DNA from: Fredericiella sp038205395 | GTDB lineage: Bacteria > Chloroflexota > Anaerolineae > Caldilineales > Caldilineaceae | DNA length: 64,000 bases | NCBI GenBank assembly: GCA_038205395.1 | Contig: JBBRBX010000003.1 | Span: forward strand, 31,197-95,196 | Direction: 5' to 3' | Part shown: one piece after another, positions 27,973-36,747 of the stretch | Numbering within the stretch: position 1 is the stretch's first letter | Layout of the letters: the number at the start of each line of letters is the position of its first letter | The notes under the pieces: model-generated | What the model was told of the DNA's origin: nothing | Seen by the model: the letters and a program-made list of their open reading frames with translations, nothing else | Database searches by the model: none | Made by a program: the position numbers and the translations under genes

Positions 27973-28725
27973 CTATTCCAACGCATCCACCACCGAGCCA
28001 TCGCTCAAGTAGATGGTGTGGTCGACATATTCCTCGGAGAGAGTGTCGTGGGTGGCCATCAGCAGGGTGCTGTTGCGTTCGCGCACGATGGTGCGAAAGA
28101 GCGCCAGCACCTCGCGTGCGGTTTTTGTGTCCAGGTTGGCCGTCGGCTCATCAGCGATCAGCAGCGGCGGCTGCGTCACCAGGGCGCGCGCAATGGCGAC
28201 ACGCTGCTGTTGGCCGCCGGAAAGCTCATAAGGACGATGATCGCTCCACTTCGACAGGCCGACCAACTCCAGCGCCTCAACCGCCGCTTTATGCCGCGCC
28301 TTGGCGGGGGCAGCATTGAGACGCAAGACTAACTCTATATTCTCATAGGCCGAAAGCACGGGCAGCAGCCCCAGCGACTGAAAAATAAAACCGACCTGCT
28401 GCCGCCGCCATTGGGTGCGCCTACCTTCGCTCCAGTTGGCAATCTCATGGCCAAAGATGCGCGCCACACCACTTGTCGGCTGGTCCAAACCACTGATGCA
28501 GTTGAGCAAAGTCGTTTTGCCGCTGCCCGACCGCCCCTTCAACGCAATAAAGCTGCCGGGCCTAATGGCTAAATCCACCCCGCGCAGCGCATAAACTGAC
28601 TCGGCCCCACGGCGATAGACGCGCTGAAGATCAATGGTTTCGATGGCGTACGCTGCATCCGCTTCTTGATTCACCGGCTGATTTACCGGTTGATTCACTA
28701 ATTGATTCACTGCTTGATTTGTCAC
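27973..28725 (-). CDS. ABC exporter ATPase (LolD/MacB type) with VNQ-repeat N-terminus
   Basis: The 250-residue ATPase has Walker A GRSGSGKTTLL, signature LSGGQQQRVAIARAL, Walker B LLIADEPTANLD and switch MATHD, as in the MacB/LolD exporter family. The start is taken as GTG at 28725, because GTGA overlaps the TGA stop of the upstream ATPase gene, a classic coupling arrangement. A TTG at 28758 is also in frame. Residues up to about 20 are a tandem VNQP/VNQL repeat of low complexity, followed by the true domain at YAIETIDLQRVYRRG. It is the last gene of the four-gene export operon that starts at 34019. Confidence 0.9.
   Translation of the reverse strand: MTNQAVNQLVNQPVNQPVNQEADAAYAIETIDLQRVYRRGAESVYALRGVDLAIRPGSFIALKGRSGSGKTTLLNCISGLDQPTSGVARIFGHEIANWSEGRRTQWRRQQVGFIFQSLGLLPVLSAYENIELVLRLNAAPAKARHKAAVEALELVGLSKWSDHRPYELSGGQQQRVAIARALVTQPPLLIADEPTANLDTKTAREVLALFRTIVRERNSTLLMATHDTLSEEYVDHTIYLSDGSVVDALE
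28668..28715 (-). repeat. Tandem 12-bp repeat at the ATPase N-terminus
   Basis: Four imperfect 12-bp units beginning GATT on the plus strand (GATTCACCGGCT, GATTTACCGGTT, GATTCACTAATT, GATTCACTGCTT). They encode V-N-Q-X tetrapeptides in front of the second ATPase domain. Confidence 0.85.
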
Positions 28726-29780
28726 TTGCTGTTTCGCCTGCCTAGCTTGCTCAGCCAACCGAGCCGGCTCTTACGCTTGCTGCCATCTTCGCCGTCAGCA
28801 GCGGCAGCTTCCGTTTCCTCATCTGTCGCCTCTGGAGCAGCCGTATCGGCAGGCCCCTGCTGCTCCACGGCTTTGATCAGGATGCCGCCGTCAACCAACT
28901 CGAGGCGAGCGCGCCCCTTGATCTGGTACTGTTCCAAAAATTCCTGCGGCACATGCACGCGCCCGGCCCGGTCGAGCACGACCAGTTCTTCAAAGGTGTC
29001 ATGCAGCGCACCGCCCGCAACAGACCCGTTGTGGCCGGCATCTTCCTCCCCGCCGCCGGCAGGAGAAGCACCGTTCTGCGTGCGCGCCTGGCGCACCGTT
29101 TCGCTGGCCAGCATGCCATCGCGGATGGCGACAACACGGTCCACCTGCTTGGCAATGCCCGGATCATGGCTGACGATGACCGTGGTGATGCCCATCTCGC
29201 GCGTGAGGTGGCGAAAGGTATCGTAAATCAACTGCGCCGTCATTGTGTCCACTTCGCCGGTCGGCTCATCGGCCAGCAGCAGGGGCGGGTGATTGGCCAG
29301 CGCTACGGCGATGGCAACGCGCTGCTGTTCGCCGCCCGATAGTTCGGAAAGCTGGTGATGCTTGCGTGTGTCCAACCCCACCAAATCCAGCAGTTCTTCC
29401 GCTCGCTTACGCCGGTTCTGCGCCATACCGGCTACAGTCATGGGCAGCATAACATTTTCCGCCGCATTGAGATAGGAGATCAAATTGCGTGCGCTTTGCT
29501 GCCAGACAAAGCCCACTTTTTCACGGCGATAGCGGTTAAGCTGGCTGTCGCTCATGCGCAACAGGTCGTTGCCATCCACCCGCACACGTCCGGCGGATGG
29601 GCGGTCAAGACCACCTAAAATATTCATCAAGGTCGTTTTGCCGCTGCCGGAGGCGCCCACAATCGCCATCAGCTCGCCTTTCTCCAGCGTGAGGTTCAGC
29701 TCACGCAAGGCTACTTGCTCCAGCCCGGCGATCTTATAGATCTTGACGAGTCCATCACACACAATAAAAGGCTCGGACAA
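28722..29780 (-). CDS. ABC exporter ATPase with C-terminal AbrB-like domain
   Basis: The 352-residue product is longer than the usual 225-250. Residues about 5-230 are an exporter ATPase (GASGSGKTTLMNILGG, LSGGEQQRVAIAVALA, LLLADEPTGEVD, VSHDPG). After a Gly/Asn-rich linker, residues about 264-305 read VVLDRAGRVHVPQEFLEQYQ then IKGRARLELVDGGILIKAV. That matches the swapped-hairpin SpoVT-AbrB pattern (DxxGRVxxPxxxxxxxxIKG...LxxxDGGIxI). The tail is acidic, then basic (KRKSRLGWLSKLGRR). The start is TTG at 29780 with GGAG 6 nt upstream; a nearby ATG is out of frame. It follows the permease gene by 11 bases. Confidence 0.9.
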   Translation of the reverse strand: MSEPFIVCDGLVKIYKIAGLEQVALRELNLTLEKGELMAIVGASGSGKTTLMNILGGLDRPSAGRVRVDGNDLLRMSDSQLNRYRREKVGFVWQQSARNLISYLNAAENVMLPMTVAGMAQNRRKRAEELLDLVGLDTRKHHQLSELSGGEQQRVAIAVALANHPPLLLADEPTGEVDTMTAQLIYDTFRHLTREMGITTVIVSHDPGIAKQVDRVVAIRDGMLASETVRQARTQNGASPAGGGEEDAGHNGSVAGGALHDTFEELVVLDRAGRVHVPQEFLEQYQIKGRARLELVDGGILIKAVEQQGPADTAAPEATDEETEAAAADGEDGSKRKSRLGWLSKLGRRNSK

Positions 29781-29791
29781 ACATAGCTCCT

Positions 29792-32749
29792 TTAGACAGT
29801 CTCACCAAGCTTGATGGCTTGGAAGACTTTCATGCGCATCAGCAGGACGATCAGCACAGCAAAAGCAACCAGGAAGAGCACACCGAACAACATATAGAGG
29901 CGGCTGATGGCAAACCAGGCAATTTCCACCGAATAGGGCGGGATATTGGCTGCCGGCCCGGTTCCGATTTGCAGATAGGGAATAAAGACCTGGCTGATAA
30001 AGACGCCGATGGCAGTGCCTGCACCCAGGCCCAGCAAGATCAGAAAAGCCAGCTCGCAGACCAGAAAGATCGTCAACTGCATAGACGAAAGCCCGATAGC
30101 GCGCAGGGTGCCCAGTTCAATAAAACGGCGGCGGAAGGAGAAAAGCGCATAGAGCAAAAAACCCAGCACCGTCAGCAGCGCCGAAGCCAGGAAACCAACC
30201 GACAGCACCCCAAATAGCCCTTGGCGTTCGGGGCGCTGCAGTTCCTTGGCGATGTTCTCGGTTGACGCATAATAGTCAAAGACGCTGATCTCCACCGTGC
30301 GCAGGTCGTCGATCAACTTGCCGTACTGGACGTCGGGCGCCGTTTTCACCCAGACCTCATACGGCTGTTCGCCGCCGATCTGTTCAAAGATATACTCCAA
30401 GTTGCCGATGAGCAGCGGCTTGTTTTCCTCCTGCTCGGCATACCAGGTGGGGAAGTAGTCAAACATGCCCACGATTTTCATCGGGCTTTCCGCCTGTTGG
30501 CCGGCGGCATTGATGCGCACCTGCATCTGATCACCCACGCGCAGGCCGGACTGAAGCAGCGTGCGGCGCTCAACAAGCAGCCCATCCGAGGCCACAGCCA
30601 GCGAGTTCATGAGCGCGCCCAGGCTGGCCGGCGCAAAGTCGTTGCGCCAGAAGGCAACTTTGGGAAAGTCTACCCGGTCGATGCCCATCATAATGGCGGA
30701 ATCCCATTTGCCGTCTATTTGCACGGAGGCAGGGAAATCGCCTACACGTGTAGCCGCCTTAATCTCCTTGACTTTCAAGTGTTCGGAGATAGGCAGAAAG
30801 ACCCACTGTGGGCCGCTGTCTTCCTCTGTGGCGCTGGATGCACCGGTGGCAGCCTGGTCAGCGCCCTGAGTGGCGCTTTGGTCGCCGCCCGCACCGACTG
30901 CGCCAAAGGGGCTGGATGCCTGGTTGGAAGCGCCCATTTCCACCAGACGGGCGTCGGCGCCGATGGCATAGAAATTTTTGTCGTAAAGATGGTTGTCCAG
31001 CGTCTGCGCTAGAGAAGCTGTAAACACGGAGAGGCCGAGCGTCAACATGAGCAGGACAAGCGGCGTGGTGTAAAAGCCGGGGTCGCGCGACAGATAGCGA
31101 GTGGCGAGCAGAAAGCCGACGCTGGGCGTGCGTGCGGCAATCCAAGCGATAGCCGCCATGAGCAACGGCAGCAGGCGCAGCACGACAAGTGTGAGCGCCA
31201 GGGCAGCCAACGTCGGCAGCAGAAAGAGCAGCGGGTTGTCAAAGATATCGCCGCCATTGGTCGCGCCGGGCGTGAGTACGCTGCCCTGCTGCTGCAGCAG
31301 GTAGATGCCATACCCGGCTGGGATCAGCAGCAGCACGTCCAGCCAGGCGCGCTGCCACCAGGGCTGGCGCACAGTGCGCGCCAGCTCCTGCTTATAGCTG
31401 ATGATCGTATGGCGGGATGCGCCGAAAGAGGGCAGCACCTGGGCCAAAATCGTGACCGCAATCGCAGCCGCCCCAAACTGCAAGGCGGTAGTAGTCAGAT
31501 CAATGCGCAAGTTACCGCTGAGCGTGAAATTGAGAAAACTCTTGGTGGCGCCGATCGTCTGCGCCACCCATGTGCTGAGCGAGGCGCCGAGCAGCAGGGC
31601 AAAGGCCGCCAATAAACCCGCCTCCAGCGCGGCAATCCCCACAATTTGGAAGGCAGTGGCGCCGCGGCTGCGCAGCACGGCGATCTCATTGCGCTGGCGC
31701 GCCACCGACAGCCCGACGACCAAGCCAATAAAGGCCAAAAGCAGGCCAAAAATGGGCAGGCTAAACGCAAAAAGCAGGATATTGAGCACACGCGCTGACT
31801 GCTGATAATCACGCAACGCATCATAGGGAGAAATATCGAGTTTGGTGTTGGCCAACAGCGTGCTGGCTCGCTGGCGGATGCGGTCCATCGCCGCCACCAG
31901 CCGGTCGGCGTCCGCCGCGTGCACCTGTGTGCCATCCATCAGCCAATACCAGACAATCTGGCCGATCTCGTCAGGCAGCAGGGAAGTCACGCGGCCCTGA
32001 AAGGTGGCATCGGGCACGAAAAGCTGCTTGTCAAACACATTCCACGGATAGAACCAATAGGAATCGGCTGTATCCAGCGGCTCCCACACCCCGCTCACAC
32101 GCACCGGGATCTGCACATTGCGCGTGCCGGCGTCCGTCTCGATTTTACGGAAGGTCACATAGTCTTCGCCTGCCTGTACACCCAGACTGTCGGCCATTGT
32201 GCGGCTTACGGCCACGGCGACAGCCTCACTGGGATCGGACGAGGCGGGGGAGGGCGGGCCGCCATCCACATATTTGACATGGTCGTCAAAATCGCTGGCC
32301 GTGGCAAAGGCGACCCAAGCCAGCGGATCACGGGCGCTGGCGTAGGCGCCGCTGGCCACATCGGCGGCGGGAAACAGGCGAAAGCTATCGGTCTTGAGAT
32401 AGCGTACGGTCTCGTCAGCGGGCAAACCCAACTGGTTGATGGCCGTGTCCGTCATATAGGTGTCAAGCGGCTCGACCTCTTCCCACTGTTTCAGCCCATA
32501 CAACGAACCGGAATAGCGCCACATGAGGGCAAAAGGCGGGCGCGAATAATCTCCAGTGGTCGTGTCACCCTGGCCCAGTTCCTCTTGCAGAATACGGTAG
32601 TAGACGGCATCCGAATAGAGCGGGATGCTCATGATCAAGGCCACAGCAGCCACAAGGCCCAACGCGGTGGCCAGCGCCAGCCAGCGCTGCGCCAGCAAGC
32701 GGCGGACGGCGATTTGCAGCGTCGCCCAGGTGCGTAACAAAAAGTTCAT
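29792..32749 (-). CDS. Large FtsX/MacB-like ABC permease
   Basis: The 985-residue permease has an N-terminal TM (LALATALGLVAAVALIMSIP), then a large external domain (about residues 45-310). A three-TM FtsX block follows (about 315-440: ILLFAFSLPIFGLLLAFIGL, RNEIAVLRSRGATAFQIVG), then further TMs near 470 and 525. A second external domain (about 570-850) and a final FtsX block (about 850-985: RRRFIELGTLRAIGLSSMQL) complete it. The duplicated FtsX organisation suits lipoprotein or peptide export, or mechanotransmission. The substrate is unknown. Its operon partners are an HlyD-type adaptor upstream and two ATPases downstream. Confidence 0.92.
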   Translation of the reverse strand: MNFLLRTWATLQIAVRRLLAQRWLALATALGLVAAVALIMSIPLYSDAVYYRILQEELGQGDTTTGDYSRPPFALMWRYSGSLYGLKQWEEVEPLDTYMTDTAINQLGLPADETVRYLKTDSFRLFPAADVASGAYASARDPLAWVAFATASDFDDHVKYVDGGPPSPASSDPSEAVAVAVSRTMADSLGVQAGEDYVTFRKIETDAGTRNVQIPVRVSGVWEPLDTADSYWFYPWNVFDKQLFVPDATFQGRVTSLLPDEIGQIVWYWLMDGTQVHAADADRLVAAMDRIRQRASTLLANTKLDISPYDALRDYQQSARVLNILLFAFSLPIFGLLLAFIGLVVGLSVARQRNEIAVLRSRGATAFQIVGIAALEAGLLAAFALLLGASLSTWVAQTIGATKSFLNFTLSGNLRIDLTTTALQFGAAAIAVTILAQVLPSFGASRHTIISYKQELARTVRQPWWQRAWLDVLLLIPAGYGIYLLQQQGSVLTPGATNGGDIFDNPLLFLLPTLAALALTLVVLRLLPLLMAAIAWIAARTPSVGFLLATRYLSRDPGFYTTPLVLLMLTLGLSVFTASLAQTLDNHLYDKNFYAIGADARLVEMGASNQASSPFGAVGAGGDQSATQGADQAATGASSATEEDSGPQWVFLPISEHLKVKEIKAATRVGDFPASVQIDGKWDSAIMMGIDRVDFPKVAFWRNDFAPASLGALMNSLAVASDGLLVERRTLLQSGLRVGDQMQVRINAAGQQAESPMKIVGMFDYFPTWYAEQEENKPLLIGNLEYIFEQIGGEQPYEVWVKTAPDVQYGKLIDDLRTVEISVFDYYASTENIAKELQRPERQGLFGVLSVGFLASALLTVLGFLLYALFSFRRRFIELGTLRAIGLSSMQLTIFLVCELAFLILLGLGAGTAIGVFISQVFIPYLQIGTGPAANIPPYSVEIAWFAISRLYMLFGVLFLVAFAVLIVLLMRMKVFQAIKLGETV

Positions 32750-32804
32750 GGATTGACCAGCGATCTAGACGATCTAAGCAATCTCAAGCAGCGGTGCAGG
32801 GTGA

Positions 32805-34019
32805 TCAGGGGCCAACCACAGTCTGGCCGGCTTGCAGCCCTTCCTCTATCTCAACCCGATCTTCAGCCTGGATGCCAATTTTGACATCGACACGGCGCTG
32901 CACATCACCATCCTGGACGACGGCAAAGCGGCGGCCATTAAAGTTGCGGATGGCCTGCGGCGGCACCCAGACCACGTTTTCTTTGCGTTCGATGATGGCT
33001 GTGGAGTTGACCAGGTCGCCCAGCGCAAAACCGGCTTCCGCCGCGGAAGCATAGATGGTCACGCGCGTGCTCTTATCTTTTTCTTCCAGCGTTTGCCCGC
33101 CGCCGCCGCTGCCATAGGGATAAGGCAGGCGGCGGATTTCCCCTTCCAGCTTCTGGCCGGGGCTGCTGGCCAATTCCAGCGTCACCGACATACCCTCTGC
33201 CAGCAGTTGGAGCTGATCGCTCAGAATATTGGCGCTGACTTCGAGCGTACTCGGGTCGGCCAGGGTTGCCACAGGTGCATAGGCGGTGACGGCTTGACCG
33301 GGCGACAGGGAGAGCGACAGCAGCAGCCCGTCAAATGGAGCGATGATCTGCGCTTCAGCGATCTGCTGGTTGAGCTTTTCTACCGCATACTGGGTGCGCT
33401 CAACATCGTTGGTGAGCAGCGGGCTGACGCCCTCACTGAGGCGATCAACCTCAAGCTGCGCCATCTCTACTTCTTTTTCCTGCGCTTTTACTTCGGCATG
33501 CGTGTAGTTCTTATCTTTCTCGCTACCCTCCAGACGGATCTGGGCGAGTTCCAACTGCTTTTGCACCACGAGCCGATCATACTCCAGTTTGCGCTTTGCT
33601 TCATCCAAGGTGACCTGTGACCGCTCCAGGTCCAACTTTGCGGCATTCAGATCGCGCTCGAGAGCATCGATCTCCAGCTCCGCAATCACATCCCCCTTCT
33701 TCACCGTGGTGTTGCGCTTGAAGAAGACGGAGCGAATGCGGCCATCGACCCGGAAATAGAGATCTTCTTCGACCACCGGGGAGATACGGCCGGTAAATTT
33801 GGTGGACTTCACTACTTCGCCGGTTTGCGCGGTGTAGGTGGGCTTCAGGGCGATCTGGGCCGTGGGGATCGGCGTCGGCGTCGGTTCGCCGGCTGCCTGT
33901 TCGCTGCGGGTGGCGGGCAGCAGAGCGCAGCCGGCCAGAAGCACCATGCTCAAGGCCAGTAAACAAATAGATACCGCAAAATTATGCTTCACACGAGGTC
34001 TTTCTGAACGAAACATCAT
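32805..34019 (-). CDS. HlyD/MacA-type periplasmic adaptor lipoprotein
   Basis: The 404-residue product has a lipoprotein signal (NFAVSICLLALSMVLLAGC). It is followed by the first lipoyl/barrel half (TGRISPVVEEDLYFRVDGRI, NTTVKKGDVIAELE), a long coiled coil (about residues 125-215), the second lipoyl half (AQIIAPFDGLLLSLSLSPGQ) and beta-barrel/membrane-proximal parts (GFALGDLVNSTAIIERKENV, then VWVPPQAI). It would link the FtsX permease to the outer layers of the envelope. The first ATG of an ATGATG pair is used; no clear ribosome site is visible. It is the first gene of the four-gene operon. Confidence 0.9.
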   Translation of the reverse strand: MMFRSERPRVKHNFAVSICLLALSMVLLAGCALLPATRSEQAAGEPTPTPIPTAQIALKPTYTAQTGEVVKSTKFTGRISPVVEEDLYFRVDGRIRSVFFKRNTTVKKGDVIAELEIDALERDLNAAKLDLERSQVTLDEAKRKLEYDRLVVQKQLELAQIRLEGSEKDKNYTHAEVKAQEKEVEMAQLEVDRLSEGVSPLLTNDVERTQYAVEKLNQQIAEAQIIAPFDGLLLSLSLSPGQAVTAYAPVATLADPSTLEVSANILSDQLQLLAEGMSVTLELASSPGQKLEGEIRRLPYPYGSGGGGQTLEEKDKSTRVTIYASAAEAGFALGDLVNSTAIIERKENVVWVPPQAIRNFNGRRFAVVQDGDVQRRVDVKIGIQAEDRVEIEEGLQAGQTVVGP

Positions 34020-34022
34020 CTA

Positions 34023-34064
34023 TTCTGAGTGACAGCCGGCTTCTGAACCGGCTGTCACTCAGAA
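34023..34064 (-). terminator. Perfect hairpin between the GH2 gene and the export operon
   Basis: A 17-bp perfect stem (TTCTGAGTGACAGCCGG paired with CCGGCTGTCACTCAGAA, loop of 8) fills most of the 54-bp gap after the GH2 stop. It probably ends or attenuates sugar-operon transcription before the HlyD gene. There is no T-run. Confidence 0.7.
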
Positions 34065-34073
34065 CGCAGTGAG

Positions 34074-36731
34074 CTAAGACTGTTGCTGCAGGAGTTGGAT
34101 CATGCCATCCAACAGCGCCTGGGCAACCACATTATGTGACAGTGTTTTCTCGCTAAGCTTAAACGTAGTGAGGGCTAATTGTCCATTTCCGTAGGGCATC
34201 GTTGCGAGCAGCGAAGCAGGCTTATGAATCCAACCCAAGGCAAGGCCGGCGCGGCTGTGGATGGGCATGGCCCAGGCCGGCAGGCCCGCATATACGGCAT
34301 CTGCCATGATCTCGGCGTACTCCATCTCTAGGAGTGGGCTGCCGGGCAAGGCCGCAAAAGGACCGCGTTTGTCCAGCCAGCTAAAAGATGTGGCCCAATC
34401 CCCCTGCCAATAGTTCTCTTTGCGAGCCACGATGGCGCCGGCAGGCAGCCGTACGTTTTTCTTGTCGCTGCCATACTCTTCATCGGCCAGCAAGAGTACG
34501 CTTGCACCCTTTTGAATGGCTGTTTGCACCCGCTCCGTATAGCGCTCCGTGACGAGAATTGCTCCTGCATCGGATGCTTTTTTGGCCATTGGATAGCCCA
34601 ACTTCTCCAGCGTGTGCGCCAGCTCGCGGTTGTCCAGGACATGCAGAGCAGCGGACGTCAGCGAGGGGGTCACGCAGGCCAACTCCACTTGATTGGCGGC
34701 AACCTGCGCGCCGCTGGGAGCAAGCCAGCGTGCCTGCATCGTCATCATGCCCGGTCCAGACAGCATGATCTTGACAAGACCGCCCGGCGCTTCTAGTTGG
34801 CCCTGTTCACTGCCTGCCGACCACTCAATTACGCCGTCGCGCCCTGGGCCATCTACACCAAAAGCGCGCAACTCCACCTTCACGTGCTCGCCGGGACGCC
34901 CGCTCCACTGCTGCGGCCGCGCAACGACCACGTTGTCTTGGTTGATGGAGGTAAAAATGGGGTCGAGACCCTGCTTGATCTCGCGCTGCATCGTCAGCAG
35001 GCCATTACACTCCCAGTGCACATCAGTGAATTCTGTGACGACATAGCCGGCAATTTCGGGGCGCAGCCGCATACTGGAAATTTCGTAGTGCAGGCTGCGC
35101 GCCATGTGTTCTTGCGACTCTTTGATAAACTGCTCAAACGAGCCAAACACCTTATTCAAGCCAAAGTAATCAAAACGCTGGCGCATGGCGTGGGGATGCA
35201 CGATGCCTTCGCCCCACTCGTGGCCGGTCTGGAACCACCACGGCTCCGCGCCGCGCTCCTGCAGGCTGTCCGGATCGGGAAGGCCCCAGTTGCCGAATTC
35301 CGAAATGATCAGCGGCAAGTCGGGGCGACGCTGCTTGCGCGCATCGGGGTACCAAATCCACTTGCTGTCGCGGCCGGCAAACTCATCCATGATCTCGTCC
35401 CAGGCCGCGGCATGATCGGGAATGGCCTTATAAGGGTGATAGTCTTCTATGTCGCCCGTAACGTGCGAATTGCCGTGACAGGCGGAATTGTCCACGATCA
35501 GACGGGTAGGGTCGATCTCTTTGGCTGTGCGGTAAAAAGCGCTCAGCCAGGCGCGATGCTCCGGGTTGCGCGTGAGATCCGTGCCCCAGTTCTCGTTAAT
35601 CAATGTCCAGGCAATAATCGACGGATGGTTCCAATCCCGCTCGACCATGCCGCGGAAGGTGGCCTGGGCACGGTCATCGGTGGCAGGCGTCAACAGCACC
35701 CAGTTGGGAATCTCCGTCCAGATCAGCAGCCCCAGGCGGTCGGCCACCTCATAGTAGCGGGGGTCCTCAATCTTGATGTGAGTGCGCAGACAGTTCAACC
35801 CCAACGCCTTGGCCTTGCGCGCCTGTTCTTCCAAATATTCCAGGCTGGGCGGCGTGTAGATTGTCTCCGGGTAGTAGGCCTGGTCGAGCGCGCCGCGCAG
35901 ATAGACCGGCTCGCCATTGAGATAGATGCGCCCGTCACGCGCTTCCACCGTGCGAAAGCCGCAGGTGGCGGCCAGTTGGTCGGGAGCGCCTGCACCCTCC
36001 AGCCTCACTTCGACGCGATAGAGGTTGGGCGCGTCTGGACTCCACAGCGCAGGCGCTGGGTTCAACTGCGCCTTGCCTTGACCTGCGGCATCGAGCGTCA
36101 CTTGCGCCACAGACTGTCCGTTGGGGTCAAACACCTCGGCCTGCAGCGTGGCGCCGCTGGGCAGATCACCGCTGAGCAGCGCCACAATGTCGACGGTGGC
36201 GGCGGCAGGCTGCGGCGTCAGCCGCACCTGGCGAATATAGACGGCGGGGCGCTGCTCCAGCCAGACACTCTGCCAGATGCCGCCGATGGGGCCATACCAG
36301 CTTTGTTTCCCATGCGGAATTTCGCTGAAGGGCATGTCGGGATAGCGGCTGCGGTCGTCGCTCGGATCCACCACGCGCACCACCAGCAGGTTGTCGCCGG
36401 CAGAGACAGCGGCACTGATGTCGAACTCAAAAGGCAGGTAGCCGCCTTCGTGGTCTCCAATTTTGTGCCCATTGAGCCATACTTCTGCATAGTAGTCGAC
36501 GGCGCCAAAATGTAAAATGGCTGCCCCGTGTTGATCGTCGGGTGTATAGTCAAAGTGACGGCGGTACCAGGCCGTACCGTTGGCCTGGCGCAGATCGTCG
36601 AACTGAGCCTGCCACGGCATTGGCGTCTGCGCTGTGCGCCACGTTTGAATGGAGGAAACATCAGTGCCGTCGTTGGGATCCATTTGGAAATCCCAAGCGC
36701 CGTCCAAAGAAAGGCGGGTGCGCGTATTCAT
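34074..36731 (-). CDS. Glycoside hydrolase family 2 (beta-galactosidase/glucuronidase-like)
   Basis: The 885-residue enzyme has the GH2 order: a sugar-binding jelly roll (LSLDGAWDFQMDPNDGT, WYRRHFDY, VWLNGHKIGDHEGGYLPFEF), an Ig-like domain, then a TIM barrel (YLRGALDQAYYPETIYTPP, LGLNCLRTHIKIEDPRYYE). The acid/base Glu is in WTLINENWG and the nucleophile Glu in PLIISEFGNWG. The C-terminal part holds further Ig-like segments. There is no signal peptide from the chosen ATG at 36731 (GGAG 5 nt upstream), so it is likely cytoplasmic. It is the last gene of the arabinan-type locus. Exact specificity (galactoside, glucuronide or arabinoside) cannot be told. Confidence 0.9.
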   Translation of the reverse strand: MNTRTRLSLDGAWDFQMDPNDGTDVSSIQTWRTAQTPMPWQAQFDDLRQANGTAWYRRHFDYTPDDQHGAAILHFGAVDYYAEVWLNGHKIGDHEGGYLPFEFDISAAVSAGDNLLVVRVVDPSDDRSRYPDMPFSEIPHGKQSWYGPIGGIWQSVWLEQRPAVYIRQVRLTPQPAAATVDIVALLSGDLPSGATLQAEVFDPNGQSVAQVTLDAAGQGKAQLNPAPALWSPDAPNLYRVEVRLEGAGAPDQLAATCGFRTVEARDGRIYLNGEPVYLRGALDQAYYPETIYTPPSLEYLEEQARKAKALGLNCLRTHIKIEDPRYYEVADRLGLLIWTEIPNWVLLTPATDDRAQATFRGMVERDWNHPSIIAWTLINENWGTDLTRNPEHRAWLSAFYRTAKEIDPTRLIVDNSACHGNSHVTGDIEDYHPYKAIPDHAAAWDEIMDEFAGRDSKWIWYPDARKQRRPDLPLIISEFGNWGLPDPDSLQERGAEPWWFQTGHEWGEGIVHPHAMRQRFDYFGLNKVFGSFEQFIKESQEHMARSLHYEISSMRLRPEIAGYVVTEFTDVHWECNGLLTMQREIKQGLDPIFTSINQDNVVVARPQQWSGRPGEHVKVELRAFGVDGPGRDGVIEWSAGSEQGQLEAPGGLVKIMLSGPGMMTMQARWLAPSGAQVAANQVELACVTPSLTSAALHVLDNRELAHTLEKLGYPMAKKASDAGAILVTERYTERVQTAIQKGASVLLLADEEYGSDKKNVRLPAGAIVARKENYWQGDWATSFSWLDKRGPFAALPGSPLLEMEYAEIMADAVYAGLPAWAMPIHSRAGLALGWIHKPASLLATMPYGNGQLALTTFKLSEKTLSHNVVAQALLDGMIQLLQQQS

Positions 36732-36747
36732 AGCTGCTCCAATTAAA

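Noticed and set aside
34797..36515. 572-codon plus-strand open frame
   Set aside because: Antisense to GH2, whose own frame shows catalytic motifs; the antisense product has no recognisable pattern.
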